NCBI GenBank assembly: GCA_049603715.1
Contig: JBMYSW010000017.1
Location: forward strand, 12,420 to 76,419
Direction of reading: 5' to 3'
Length of the DNA: 64,000 nucleotides
Source of the DNA: Pontibacterium sp049603715
GTDB taxonomy: Bacteria; Pseudomonadota; Gammaproteobacteria; Pseudomonadales; Balneatricaceae
Below are positions 8,577 to 17,416 of the stretch, in pieces. Every line of letters starts with the position of its first letter. Positions within the stretch are counted from its first letter, which is position 1. The position numbers were made by a program, and so were the translations under genes. Below the pieces are notes generated by a model. The model was not told the DNA's origin. It worked only from the letters and a program-made list of their open reading frames with translations, and ran no database searches.

Positions 8577-9578
8577 TTATTTCAATACCTCGGCCAAGGC
8601 CACTGGCGCACCTTTGGCAAAAGACAGCGCTGCGGCTTCGGCCATAGCAAGGGCAATAACACCGTCGTTGAGGGTGACAGGGAGGTCGTTGCCGTTTTCG
8701 ATTGCGTCAACGAAGGCATTCCATTCGTTGGCGTAAGACGGCATGTAACGTTCTAAAAAGAAGTAGGTCGGTTTGGCGCTGTTCACACCTTGGGTGGTGG
8801 AGGTAACCAAGGTGTTTTCCAGCATGTTTTGGGCTTGTAATAAGCCGGCAGAGCCCAGTAGCTCTACACGCTGGTCGTAGCCATAAACGGCGCGACGGGA
8901 GTTTTTAATCACAGCGATGCGACCGTCTGCGTAGGTCAGGGTGACAACTGCTGTGTCGATATCACCGGCTTCGCCAATCTCTGGGTCAACAATGCTACTA
9001 CCCGTTGCAGATACAGAAACTGGGGTATCGCCCATCACAAAGCGACTCATATCAAAGTCGTGGATCATCATGTCGCGGAATAAGCCACCAGACACTTTAA
9101 TGTAAGAAACAGGCGGTGGGGCAGGGTCAAAAGAGGTAATAGACAGTAGCTCGGCTTTGCCTACTTGGCCTTCGTTAAGTGCGTTTTTGAGGGCGCTGAA
9201 GTTGGCGTCAAAGCGGCGGTTAAAGCCAATCATGACCGGCATGCCTGTTTTTTCGACGTTTGCTTGGCAAGCCAGTGCACGCTCAAGGCTAAGGTCTACA
9301 GGCTTTTCGCAAAGTACTGCTTTACCAGCAGCAGTAGCGGCTTCCATTAGCTCTGAGTGAGTGTCGGTAGAGCTGGCAATAAGTACCGCGTTAATGTCTG
9401 GGTTGGCAATGATGTCTTGTGCGCTTTGCACAACACCACCAAATTCGGCAACGAGCTTTTCAGCGTTTTCGACAAACACATCTGCCACGGCAACCAATTC
9501 GCTTTTAGGGTTGGCGGTAATTGCTTTTGCATGAACGGTAGCAATACGGCCCGCACCAATAAGTCCGACCTTTAACAT
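8577..9578 (-). CDS. iolG: Gfo/Idh/MocA dehydrogenase, inositol 2-dehydrogenase-like
   Basis: A 333-residue NAD(P)-dependent oxidoreductase. The Rossmann motif KVGLIGAGRIATVHA is at the N-terminus; the CEKPVDLS motif carries the catalytic Lys; GGLFRDMMIHDFDMSRF carries the Asp and His pair expected of inositol 2-dehydrogenase. It would oxidise myo-inositol (or a related cyclitol or sugar) to the keto form. The start was set at 9578 because AGAGG lies ahead of that ATG and the protein then begins exactly at the Rossmann strand; the longer frame adds 17 unlikely residues. It leads the leftward operon and faces the LacI regulator across three operators. No other inositol-breakdown genes (iolBCDE) are in the window, so the substrate remains open. 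Confidence 0.85.
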   Translation of the reverse strand: MLKVGLIGAGRIATVHAKAITANPKSELVAVADVFVENAEKLVAEFGGVVQSAQDIIANPDINAVLIASSTDTHSELMEAATAAGKAVLCEKPVDLSLERALACQANVEKTGMPVMIGFNRRFDANFSALKNALNEGQVGKAELLSITSFDPAPPPVSYIKVSGGLFRDMMIHDFDMSRFVMGDTPVSVSATGSSIVDPEIGEAGDIDTAVVTLTYADGRIAVIKNSRRAVYGYDQRVELLGSAGLLQAQNMLENTLVTSTTQGVNSAKPTYFFLERYMPSYANEWNAFVDAIENGNDLPVTLNDGVIALAMAEAAALSFAKGAPVALAEVLK

Positions 9579-9621
9579 AAATGAACCTCTAAATTTATCG
9601 TTATTTTTTCTATTCTGATGA

Positions 9622-9641
9622 TTTTGCACTCGTGTGCAAAA
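9622..9641. promoter_or_regulatory. LacI-family operator 1
   Basis: A 20-base palindrome, TTTTGCAC and GTGCAAAA around TCGT with a central CG, as is usual for LacI-family sites. It is nearest the iolG-like gene, 44 bases from its start. Confidence 0.85.
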
Positions 9642-9689
9642 GAGCTTGCAAAAGCATCAGTGGCTCAGTGGTTTTTAACTTAATCCATC

Positions 9690-9707
9690 CTTGCACCCGT
9701 GTGCAAG
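9690..9707. promoter_or_regulatory. LacI-family operator 2
   Basis: CTTGCAC and GTGCAAG around CCGT; the same core as operators 1 and 3 with a central CG. Its centre is 67 bases from operator 1 and 24 from operator 3. Confidence 0.85.
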
Positions 9708-9712
9708 CATTA

Positions 9713-9732
9713 TTTTGCACTCGTGTGCATGT
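9713..9732. promoter_or_regulatory. LacI-family operator 3
   Basis: TTTTGCAC, TCGT, GTGCATGT; one arm is identical to operator 1. It lies 54 bases before the regulator start, so it probably mediates autoregulation. Confidence 0.8.
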
Positions 9733-9785
9733 TTGTAGTGTTTTTTGCAGTCTATCGGTACACTATGCGCCTTGAGGAGTGAGCA

Positions 9786-10826
9786 ATGTCAAAAGAGCAA
9801 AATTCAAGCGAAGCGCTGTCGGTAACGGCCGATGACGTCGCAAAGCTGGCCGGTGTATCGCGCTGGACGGTCAATCGCGCGTTTAAAAAAGACGCGTCTA
9901 TTTCTGAAAAAAGTCGCGAAAAAGTAAAACGCGCCGCGGCAGAGCTAGGGTATTTACCCGACTTACTTGCGGCGAGCCTTTCGTCAGACAAGAGCCACTT
10001 GGTTGCTCTGTTAATCGACGACTTTGCGAACCCTCACAAACTGGCCGTATTAGAAGTGCTGACCAAAACACTGCGAGCACACGGTTGGGACAGCCTTTTG
10101 GTCAGCACCTCTGGCGAGGAAGATGCCACCAACGCGCTTATGGGAGCGAGCCAGCGCCGAGTGGATGCGGCAGTGATGATTGGTAGTGGCTTTAACGATG
10201 AGACCCTCAACACGGCACTCAAGTCTCGCCGCGTGCGTAAGCTCATCATTTTTTTGCGGGAATCACCCCTCGATAACACCTTATCTATTTGTGTGGACGA
10301 TAAAATTGCCATGGGTGTAGTGGTGGATTATGTGCTGCAAAAGGGCTATCGCTCGCCTTATTTCTTGGCTGGGCCTCAAACCTCCAGCGCTCACTTGTCG
10401 CGCAAAGAAACCTTTTTAACCCAGTGGTTTGAGGCTACTGGCCAAACCGTGGCGTTTTCGAGTGTGGCATCTTACGACTATCAACTCGCTTACGACCATA
10501 TTCAAAGTCATTTTGCTGACGTTGGCACCGCTGATCTGCCCGATGTTATCGTGTGCGAAAACGATGCGCTTGCTATGGGCACCATTGATGCGATTCGTTA
10601 CAAGCTGGGTTTGCGAGTGCCCGAAGATATCGCCGTAACCGGTTTTGATGATGTGCCACAGGCCGCAGGTCCTCACTACGACTTGACCACCTACAAGCAG
10701 CCGCTTGATGAAATGGCCAACGCCTTAATAAACCTGCTCAAAGGAGAAAAGGGCAAGACAGACCAGGCAAGCTCAGACCAAACAACGCGCTTTTGCGGTA
10801 AATTGGTGGTTCGTACCAGTGCGTAA
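9786..10826 (+). CDS. LacI-family transcriptional regulator of the polyol operon
   Basis: A 346-residue regulator. Residues about 14-60 form the LacI helix-turn-helix and hinge (VTADDVAKLAGVSRWTVNRAF), and the rest is a periplasmic-binding-protein-like sensor domain ending in AVTGFDDVPQAAGPHYDLTT, the family's typical effector-side strand. GGAG lies eight bases before the ATG. It is divergent from the IolG-like/ABC operon and three near-identical operators lie between them, so it very likely represses that operon and itself, with the imported polyol or its derivative as inducer. Family and role are firm; the effector is unknown. Confidence 0.93.
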   Translation: MSKEQNSSEALSVTADDVAKLAGVSRWTVNRAFKKDASISEKSREKVKRAAAELGYLPDLLAASLSSDKSHLVALLIDDFANPHKLAVLEVLTKTLRAHGWDSLLVSTSGEEDATNALMGASQRRVDAAVMIGSGFNDETLNTALKSRRVRKLIIFLRESPLDNTLSICVDDKIAMGVVVDYVLQKGYRSPYFLAGPQTSSAHLSRKETFLTQWFEATGQTVAFSSVASYDYQLAYDHIQSHFADVGTADLPDVIVCENDALAMGTIDAIRYKLGLRVPEDIAVTGFDDVPQAAGPHYDLTTYKQPLDEMANALINLLKGEKGKTDQASSDQTTRFCGKLVVRTSA

Positions 10827-10931
10827 TTGGGTTTAGGAGCTGGGGGCGGGGCTTTATCGGTTGAATCATTGGTGTTCGTTGCTGCCCTTGCGTAAGATGA
10901 AACGCTGTTACTTTCCAATGAGTTGAGAACT

Positions 10932-11924
10932 ATGTCGGACCACCCTTATCAATCCCTAAGCCCAGACCGTGCCCTCGATGCTATTGAAGCATTGGGCTAC
11001 GCTTGTGATGGTCGTTTGAACGCACTTAACTCCTACGAAAATCGCGTGTTTCAGATAGGCGTTGATGAACAAGCGCCTTTGATTGCGAAGTTTTATCGCC
11101 CTGACCGCTGGACTGGCGATCAAATTCAAGAAGAGCATGATTTTTGCGCCGAGCTGCACGCGCGGGAATGGCCAATCGTTGCGCCATTAGCGCTGGATAA
11201 TGGCCAAAGCTTGCACCATCATCAAGGCTTTGACTTTGCGCTTTTTCCTCGCTTTGGTGGCCATGCACCTGAGCTGGACGACCTTGATACCCTCGAACTG
11301 TTGGGGCGATCCATTGGTCGTTTACATGCCATTGGCGCGCAAAAGCCCTTTGCTCATCGCCCAAGCTTAACGATTCAAAGCTACGGTATCGAAAGCCGCG
11401 AATTTTTGCTCAGCCACGGGTTTATCCCCGATGCGCTGCACGAGGCTTATCGCACCCTAAGCCAAGATTTATTGTCGTTGATTGAACAAATCTTTTCGCA
11501 AGTGAGCTACACCCCCATTCGAATTCACGCCGACTGCCACCCAGGCAACATTTTATGGCGCGATAACAAAGCGGTTTTTGTCGACTTTGATGACACCCGC
11601 ATGGGCCCTGCGGTACAGGACTTGTGGATGATGCTTAGCGGTGAGCGCATTGACCAAATGGCTCAGCTTGAGGCCATTTTGGAAGGCTACGAAATGTTTT
11701 ACGACTTTAACGACGCCGAGCTGCGTTTAGTCGAAAGCCTAAGAACCTTGCGCATGATGCACTACGCCGCATGGATCGCACGTCGTTGGAGCGACCCTGC
11801 TTTTCCGATGGCGTTTCCTTGGTTTAACACCGAGCGTTATTGGGCAGAGCATGTTTTGGAACTGCGTGAGCAGTTCGCCCAACTACAAGAGCCGCCTTTG
11901 GCACGGTTTACGGGTAATATGTAA
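10932..11924 (+). CDS. srkA: Stress response Ser/Thr kinase SrkA (YihE/RdoA)
   Basis: A 330-residue kinase of the aminoglycoside-phosphotransferase fold. The N-lobe has NSYENRVFQIGV and the nucleotide-contacting LIAKFYRPDRW. The catalytic loop is RIHADCHPGNILW and the metal loop is VFVDFDDTRMGP. Length matches E. coli SrkA (328). SrkA protects cells under envelope stress and counters MazF-dependent death in E. coli; in many genomes it lies next to dsbA, which is not the case here. The ATG at 10932 is preferred over an upstream TTG. It appears to be a single-gene unit. Confidence 0.93.
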   Translation: MSDHPYQSLSPDRALDAIEALGYACDGRLNALNSYENRVFQIGVDEQAPLIAKFYRPDRWTGDQIQEEHDFCAELHAREWPIVAPLALDNGQSLHHHQGFDFALFPRFGGHAPELDDLDTLELLGRSIGRLHAIGAQKPFAHRPSLTIQSYGIESREFLLSHGFIPDALHEAYRTLSQDLLSLIEQIFSQVSYTPIRIHADCHPGNILWRDNKAVFVDFDDTRMGPAVQDLWMMLSGERIDQMAQLEAILEGYEMFYDFNDAELRLVESLRTLRMMHYAAWIARRWSDPAFPMAFPWFNTERYWAEHVLELREQFAQLQEPPLARFTGNM

Positions 11925-12111
11925 GCGCGTTTTTTTATCGGTTTTTGTACGCACAAACAAAGGCTTATTCGCACTAGCCTAGCCGCCAGCCCTAGCATCC
12001 CTTGGGCTTAGAGGGTAGCATTAAGGCCCTTGCATATAACCACATGCTTTACTGCGTTTAGGCGGTTTTTTCGCCAAAGTGCATAAAAGTGAAAGAGATT
12101 AGTCGACCTAT

Positions 12112-14418
12112 ATGAGTTATCAGGTTTTAGCCCGTAAGTGGCGCCCCAAGAGTTTTACCGAAATGGTGGGGCAGCCCCATGTTCTTAAGGCGTTGGTTAA
12201 CGCCCTAGACGACGGTCGCTTGCACCACGCTTATCTCTTTACGGGCACCCGAGGTGTTGGTAAAACCTCTATCGCTCGCTTGTTTGCTAAGTCGCTTAAC
12301 TGTTTAGAAGGTGTGTCGGCTAACCCTTGTGGTGTGTGTGCCGCTTGTCGCGAAATCGCAGAAGGGCGTTTTGTCGACCTAATTGAAGTCGATGCGGCCT
12401 CCCGTACCAAGGTAGAAGACACCCGCGAACTACTCGAAAACGTGCAGTATGCGCCGACTCATGGTCGCTACAAGGTTTACTTGATTGACGAGGTGCACAT
12501 GCTCTCAAGTCATTCATTTAACGCCTTGCTTAAAACGCTGGAAGAGCCGCCTGAGCACGTTAAGTTTTTGCTAGCGACTACTGACCCGCAAAAGCTGCCG
12601 ATGACCATCCTGTCTCGTTGTTTGCAGTTTAATCTCAAAAACATGGTACCCGAGGCGATTGTGGCGCACTTGTCTCACGTTTTGGGCGAAGAGTCAGTCG
12701 CATTTGAAGAGGCCGCGCTTTGGTTGTTGGCCCGTGCCGCCGATGGCTCTATGCGCGATGCCATGAGCCTAACAGACCAAGCCATTGCTTTTGGTGCTGG
12801 TGCTGTTAACGAAGCCGATGTACGTGCCATGCTTGGCACCATTGACCAGCGTCTTGTTTACAACCTGTTAAGCCACCTTATCGCGGGCGATGGCAAAGCC
12901 TTGTTGGCAGCGATCAACGAACTGGCAAGCTTTTCGCCAGACTACGCCAGTGTGCTCGCCGACTTTTTAAGCTTGATGCACCGTGTTGCACTAGGGCAAG
13001 CCGTACCGGATGCCATTGATAATAGCTTGGGCGACAAAGAGCAAGTGTTGGCGTTTAGTCAGCAAATGCGCGCCGAAGATGTACAGCTGTATTACCAAAT
13101 TGCCTTAATGGGCCGTAAAGACCTCGCTTTTGCACCCGATGCCCGCGAGGGCCTCGAAATGATTATGTTGCGGATGCTGTCCTTTAGGCCCGCCAACATG
13201 GCACCCATCGATAGTCCGCCTCAAGGTGTAACATCGCCTTCGCCCGAGCCAAACAATGGCTCCCAGAGTGAGCCACCGCCACCTAATACCGGCCCAAAGT
13301 CATTTGAGCCGAGCGTGGGGGTAGGACCTGACTCGGTGGTGAATACACCTGCCAAGCCTCAGGCGCCAGCATCAACAACCGCTGAAACAAGAGCACCAAG
13401 TGCACCTGTTGCTCAGGCGACTCAGTCTTCTGAATCATCTACGCCCGAAGTTGCACCTACGCCTGCAGCTGCACCTATGCCTGCAGCTGCACCTGTGCCA
13501 GAGCAGCCGACTCCAGCTGCGGCGCACACTGACACAGTAGCTAAGCCCCAAGAGGTAACCTCTGCTGAGCCGTCGCTTGCTGTACAAAAAGTTGCTGCAC
13601 AAAAAGAAGATTTGCCGTGGGACGATGACTTAACACCGGCGGGTGTGGTTAAGCCTGCCAGTGAGCCAGCAGCAGTAAACAGCAGCGCTGCAAACATGGC
13701 CCCAGAAACGGCGAGGGAGCCAGAGCCAGAAGCCGCACCCCAAACAGCACCTGCACCCAAGCCCCAAATGCCAGCGCAAGCTGCCTCGCCCGTGCCAGAA
13801 GCACCCGTAGCAGCGCAAGACGAAGGCCTATGGGGCGGCGACTACTACAGCGATTATCAAGATACGCCTCCGCCTCCAATGGACGAAGCTGACTATGGCT
13901 CGGCGTATGCACCTCAAAATGCCCCTGCGCAAACGCTGGTGGCCCCTGATGATGTAGCCACGGTGACAGACCCAAGTCGCCAAGCCCTTGCGCAGTTGCC
14001 TGAGGGTATTGCCAATATGCAGCCTACCCATTGGGCAAAGGTGCATACTCAGCTGGGTTTACGTGGTTTGGTTAGCAGCATCGCAGCCCAATTGTCGCTA
14101 GAAAGCGTAGAAGGGGCACAATGGCGCTTTCATTACGGTGTGCAGCAGGCCAGCGTGTTATCTGATGTTCAAAAAGATAAGATTATCCAAGCGTTATCAG
14201 ACTATTTTAAAACCCCAGTTGTTGTAGACTTTGTGCAAGGGGAAAACCACTTCGAAACGCCAACGCAAGCATTTAAGCGCTGGCAACAAGAGGACGAAGT
14301 GAAGGCGGAGCAGTTAATTCGCGAAACCGATGCCTTTAAACGGTTAGAAGCCACCTTTGGCAACGACTTTGTATTTGAATCCCGTTTGTTGGCCGTTAGT
14401 CCCAACAAGCAAGACTAA
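12112..14418 (+). CDS. dnaX: DNA polymerase III subunits gamma and tau
   Basis: A 768-residue clamp-loader ATPase. Walker A is GTRGVGKTS (about 45-53). The zinc module has Cys residues in CLEGVSANPCGVCAACRE. Walker B is YLIDEVHML and the SRC motif is in ILSRCLQF. The AAA+ core and collar reach about residue 365. Then comes a long Pro/Ala/Glu-rich linker to about 610, followed by the tau C-terminal domain that binds the polymerase and helicase. The E. coli slip heptamer A AAA AAG is not present in frame; only CAA AAA GAA at about 13595 comes close, so a frameshifted gamma form is not evident. It leads dnaX-ybaB-recR. Confidence 0.97.
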   Translation: MSYQVLARKWRPKSFTEMVGQPHVLKALVNALDDGRLHHAYLFTGTRGVGKTSIARLFAKSLNCLEGVSANPCGVCAACREIAEGRFVDLIEVDAASRTKVEDTRELLENVQYAPTHGRYKVYLIDEVHMLSSHSFNALLKTLEEPPEHVKFLLATTDPQKLPMTILSRCLQFNLKNMVPEAIVAHLSHVLGEESVAFEEAALWLLARAADGSMRDAMSLTDQAIAFGAGAVNEADVRAMLGTIDQRLVYNLLSHLIAGDGKALLAAINELASFSPDYASVLADFLSLMHRVALGQAVPDAIDNSLGDKEQVLAFSQQMRAEDVQLYYQIALMGRKDLAFAPDAREGLEMIMLRMLSFRPANMAPIDSPPQGVTSPSPEPNNGSQSEPPPPNTGPKSFEPSVGVGPDSVVNTPAKPQAPASTTAETRAPSAPVAQATQSSESSTPEVAPTPAAAPMPAAAPVPEQPTPAAAHTDTVAKPQEVTSAEPSLAVQKVAAQKEDLPWDDDLTPAGVVKPASEPAAVNSSAANMAPETAREPEPEAAPQTAPAPKPQMPAQAASPVPEAPVAAQDEGLWGGDYYSDYQDTPPPPMDEADYGSAYAPQNAPAQTLVAPDDVATVTDPSRQALAQLPEGIANMQPTHWAKVHTQLGLRGLVSSIAAQLSLESVEGAQWRFHYGVQQASVLSDVQKDKIIQALSDYFKTPVVVDFVQGENHFETPTQAFKRWQQEDEVKAEQLIRETDAFKRLEATFGNDFVFESRLLAVSPNKQD
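13461..13496 (+). repeat. Tandem 18-base repeat in the dnaX linker
   Basis: Two copies of an 18-base unit (13461-13478 and 13479-13496) differ at one or two positions and encode Pro-Ala-Ala-Ala-Pro-type repeats in the disordered tau linker. Copy number may vary between strains. Confidence 0.8.
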
Positions 14419-14443
14419 AAATTTGAGATAAGAGGTAATTCCT

Positions 14444-14767
14444 ATGATGAAGGGAATGGGCAACCTAATGAAGCAAGCGCAAAAGATGCAAGAAGAAATG
14501 CAGCGCGCGCAAGCCGAAATCGCAGAAGCCGAAGTAACGGGTGAATCAGGCGCTGGCCTAGTCAGCCTTGTAATGAATGGCCGTCACGACGTGAAAAGCG
14601 TATCGATTGACCAAAGCCTAATGTCAGAAGACAAAGAAATCTTAGAAGATTTAGTGGCTGCCGCGGTTAATGATGCTGTTCGCAAAGTAGAAACGAACAC
14701 CCAAGAGCGCATGAAAAAAGTCACCGGCGGTATGCAAATGCCTCCTGGCTTTAACATGCCTTTTTAA
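14444..14767 (+). CDS. ybaB: YbaB/EbfC nucleoid-associated protein
   Basis: A 107-residue DNA-binding protein of the YbaB/EbfC family. It begins MMKGMGNLMKQAQKMQEEMQ, with the family's Met/Gln-rich first helix, and ends in MKKVTGGMQMPPGFNMPF, the usual flexible tail. Length is standard. It starts 25 bases after dnaX with AGAGGT upstream and is followed 29 bases later by recR, the conserved gammaproteobacterial order. It forms dimers that bind DNA with little sequence preference. Confidence 0.97.
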   Translation: MMKGMGNLMKQAQKMQEEMQRAQAEIAEAEVTGESGAGLVSLVMNGRHDVKSVSIDQSLMSEDKEILEDLVAAAVNDAVRKVETNTQERMKKVTGGMQMPPGFNMPF

Positions 14768-14796
14768 CCCGCGCTTCGCGAAGTTAAGTAGGTAGT

Positions 14797-15405
14797 ATGT
14801 CCTTTAGTCCGTTATTACAGCAGTTGATTGATGCCCTGCGTTGCTTACCCAGTGTCGGGCCTAAGTCGGCTCAACGCATGGCGTTTCATCTTTTAGAGCG
14901 CGACCAAGAAGGGGGGCGAACCCTCGCTGAAACCTTGGTTAAAGCCATCGATGAAATTGGTCATTGTGAACGCTGTGCCAACCTATCAGAACAACCGGTG
15001 TGTGACCTGTGTGAATCGCCTAGTCGCGATGACAAGGTGTTATGTGTACTTGAGTCGCCGGTTGATGTGCTCGCAATTGAGCAAACAGGTGGTTTTCGTG
15101 GTCGTTATTTTGTATTGGGCGGCCACTTATCACCCATTGATGGTATTGGCCCCAGCGACCTAGGCATTGATAAGCTGGTGGCACGGCTAGAGGAAGGCCA
15201 AATAGAAGAGATTATTTTGGCCACCAACCCAACCGTAGAGGGCGAAGCCACGGCCCACTACATTACTGAGCAGGTTAAAGGCTTATCCCCTTTAACCATA
15301 AAAGTTAGTCGAATTGCCCATGGTGTACCTGTGGGCGGCGAGCTAGAGTTTGTGGATGGCGGTACTCTGGCGCACGCCCTTGCGGGCCGACGGACGCTGA
15401 CTTAA
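14797..15405 (+). CDS. recR: Recombination mediator RecR
   Basis: A 202-residue protein of the RecFOR gap-repair pathway. It shows the helix-hairpin-helix LRCLPSVGPKSAQRMAFHLL (about 16-35), the zinc-finger cysteines in CERCANLSEQPVCDLC, and a Toprim domain starting at VLCVLESPVDVLAIE. The tail HGVPVGGELEFVDGGTL is invariant in the family. Length and position after ybaB are standard. It assists RecA loading on gapped DNA with RecO. Confidence 0.97.
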   Translation: MSFSPLLQQLIDALRCLPSVGPKSAQRMAFHLLERDQEGGRTLAETLVKAIDEIGHCERCANLSEQPVCDLCESPSRDDKVLCVLESPVDVLAIEQTGGFRGRYFVLGGHLSPIDGIGPSDLGIDKLVARLEEGQIEEIILATNPTVEGEATAHYITEQVKGLSPLTIKVSRIAHGVPVGGELEFVDGGTLAHALAGRRTLT

Positions 15406-15422
15406 AAGTGGCATGACACGCG

Positions 15423-16604
15423 ATGAATAAACCAACAAAACCCGAGCTAGATGTACTTGCTGCTCGGGCTAAAAAGTCGGTTTGGGTCGACAGTGATGAG
15501 CAGCTCGCAGAGATTGCCAACTACTGGAAAACTCAATCTGTACTGGCGGTGGATACCGAGTTTTGTAAAACCGATACCTACTATGCCATTCCGGGGCTTA
15601 TCCAAATAGCAGACGACAAAGCCTGCTACTTACTTGACCCAAAGGCGATTAAAGACTTTTCACCTATGGTGGAAGCCTTTGAAAACCCTGATATTTTAAA
15701 AGTGCTACACGCGCCGGCTGAAGACTTAGACCTCTTCCACCACTGCTATGGTGTTAAGCCGTCGCCTATGTACGACACCCAGCTGGGTGCTGCCTTTTTG
15801 GGTTTGGGCCAGTCCATGGGGCTGGTACGTATGCTCGATCACTACCTCGACGTTAAAATGTCGAAGGCAGAGACCACCTCTAACTGGTTGCGACGTCCGC
15901 TATCGATTTCGCAAGAGCACTATGCCGCACTGGATGTCACTTATCTCAAGACCATTTATGAGATACAAGCGGCGCAGTTGGCCGAGCAAGGTAAGCTAGA
16001 CTGGGTGATGGCCGAGTCGGCCCATTTGGTAAAATGCAGCGGTGACGATCATCCACCAGAGTTTTATCCGCACCTAAAATACGGCAACTTAAGCCATTGG
16101 CCGCTAGAAAAGCAGTTAGTGCTTAAGCAAATGCTCCGCCTGCGTGAGAAGTACGCGCGCAGTGCCGATGTGCCGCGCACGCGGGTGATGAAAAGCGATG
16201 TGCTTATCGCCATTATCGAAAGCTGGCCAACCAATATGGGCGAGCTGGCCGCGCATCAGGCGTTTCCACGTCGCATTTTGCGGCTGCATGGACAGGCGAT
16301 TCTTAAGTTCTTTACCCGTGCTAAAAAGCATAAGGGTATAGAGATGCATATATGGATCCCGCGTCCTGACGATATCGCCTGGCGTCGTCGTGTGACCAAA
16401 AAAATTAAAGCCTATGTGCGTAGCGTGGGTGAAGAGATCGATGTTCAACCTGAGTTGTTGCTCAAAAACAAAGACATCGAAGGCATTTTTTTAACCCGTG
16501 CCGCTATTCAAAGAAAAGAATATCGATTGGTGGGTGGCTTGCCTTTGTGGCGCCGTAAACTGCTGACCGACCGAGTAATTGAAATCATTGAAACGAGCCG
16601 CTAA
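15423..16604 (+). CDS. rnd: Ribonuclease D
   Basis: A 393-residue 3'-5' exoribonuclease. The DEDD catalytic core begins with VLAVDTEFCKTDTYY, continues with KVLHAPAEDLDLF and closes with the Tyr/Asp pair in HYAALDVTYLKTIY. An HRDC domain follows (about 215-290), then the second RNase D helical domain. It would trim 3' ends of tRNA and other stable RNAs. The gene begins 17 bases after recR and is close to ycgL, an arrangement common in gammaproteobacteria (rnd next to ycgL and ycgN), so it probably shares their transcript. Confidence 0.95.
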   Translation: MNKPTKPELDVLAARAKKSVWVDSDEQLAEIANYWKTQSVLAVDTEFCKTDTYYAIPGLIQIADDKACYLLDPKAIKDFSPMVEAFENPDILKVLHAPAEDLDLFHHCYGVKPSPMYDTQLGAAFLGLGQSMGLVRMLDHYLDVKMSKAETTSNWLRRPLSISQEHYAALDVTYLKTIYEIQAAQLAEQGKLDWVMAESAHLVKCSGDDHPPEFYPHLKYGNLSHWPLEKQLVLKQMLRLREKYARSADVPRTRVMKSDVLIAIIESWPTNMGELAAHQAFPRRILRLHGQAILKFFTRAKKHKGIEMHIWIPRPDDIAWRRRVTKKIKAYVRSVGEEIDVQPELLLKNKDIEGIFLTRAAIQRKEYRLVGGLPLWRRKLLTDRVIEIIETSR

Positions 16605-16632
16605 TTCGATTTGGCGCCAGTAAGTGAAGACC

Positions 16633-16920
16633 ATGAAAATTTGCAGCATCTACAAAAGCTCTAAAAAAGACGAAATGTACCTTTACGTTGAAAAGGCAAA
16701 AGGCACCGCTGATGTACCCGAAGCCTTGCTAGAAATGTTTGGTGCAACTATCCATGTGATGGATATGCCAATTAAAGGCGACCGCCAATTGGCCCGTGTG
16801 GACGTTGAAAAAGTGCTTAGCGATATCGCTGAAAAAGGCTACTTTTTACAAATGCCACCGCCGAAAGAAGACTACATGCTCGACTTGTTCCAAGATCGCC
16901 CAGAAACTGGAGTGCGCTAA
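16633..16920 (+). CDS. ycgL: YcgL domain protein
   Basis: A 95-residue protein of the YcgL family (DUF709). It begins MKICSIYKSSKKDEMYLYVE and contains the family-typical LLEMFGATIHVMDMPI and YFLQMPPPKEDYMLDLF. The frame could begin at GTG 16624, but the ATG at 16633 gives the standard N-terminus. It is wedged between rnd and ycgN, 28 bases after rnd, with the next start directly at its stop. Biochemical function in the family is not established. Confidence 0.93.
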   Translation: MKICSIYKSSKKDEMYLYVEKAKGTADVPEALLEMFGATIHVMDMPIKGDRQLARVDVEKVLSDIAEKGYFLQMPPPKEDYMLDLFQDRPETGVR

Positions 16921-17367
16921 GTGGCGGCAGAAGTCTTTTGGCGCACAACACCTTTAACACAAATGACACCCAGCCAATGGGAGTCTTTGTGTGACGGTTG
17001 TGCCTTGTGCTGCTTACACAAAATTGAAGACGAAGAGACATTGGAGGTGTACTACACCTCGGTTGTTTGTCATCTGCTCGACTTTGATACCTGTCGCTGT
17101 ACCAAGTATGAAGAGCGGACCAAGCTAGTCCCCAACTGCGTTAAATTACGCCCAAGTGATGTGGCCGATTTTCATTGGCTACCACCTACCTGCGCCTATC
17201 GTTTAATTGAAGAGGGCAAGCCCTTACCTGATTGGCATCCGCTGGTCAGTGGCGACCCAAACTCGGTGATTGAGGCACGCGCCTCGGTGTTAGACACCTA
17301 TGAAGTGACCGATAAAGAAATCTCTGAAGACGATATGGTCGATTACGTTATCTTCCATCGCGAATAG
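16921..17367 (+). CDS. ycgN: YcgN cysteine-cluster protein (UPF0260)
   Basis: A 148-residue protein with the YkgJ/YcgN metal-cluster fold. The cysteines lie in CDGCALCCLHK near the N-terminus, then VVCHLLDFDTCRCTKY and LVPNCVKL; family tail motifs YRLIEEGKPLPDWHPLVSG are present. It starts with GTG directly at the ycgL stop codon, so it is translationally coupled. Family members are thought to bind zinc or an iron-sulphur cluster; the role is unknown. It ends 49 bases before the convergent PhnD-like gene. Confidence 0.94.
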   Translation: MAAEVFWRTTPLTQMTPSQWESLCDGCALCCLHKIEDEETLEVYYTSVVCHLLDFDTCRCTKYEERTKLVPNCVKLRPSDVADFHWLPPTCAYRLIEEGKPLPDWHPLVSGDPNSVIEARASVLDTYEVTDKEISEDDMVDYVIFHRE

Positions 17368-17416
17368 CTTCTGTTGCCGCTTGCTTGTCCGAATGGCTTT
17401 TGAAGCAGAAGCGCGA

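Noticed and set aside
11925..12111. 4.5S RNA gene upstream of dnaX
   Set aside because: The gene is next to dnaX in some pseudomonads, but the conserved GGAAGGAAGCAGC core is absent here.
13560..13620. dnaX frameshift site
   Set aside because: The A-rich stretches are not in the X XXY YYZ register in frame.
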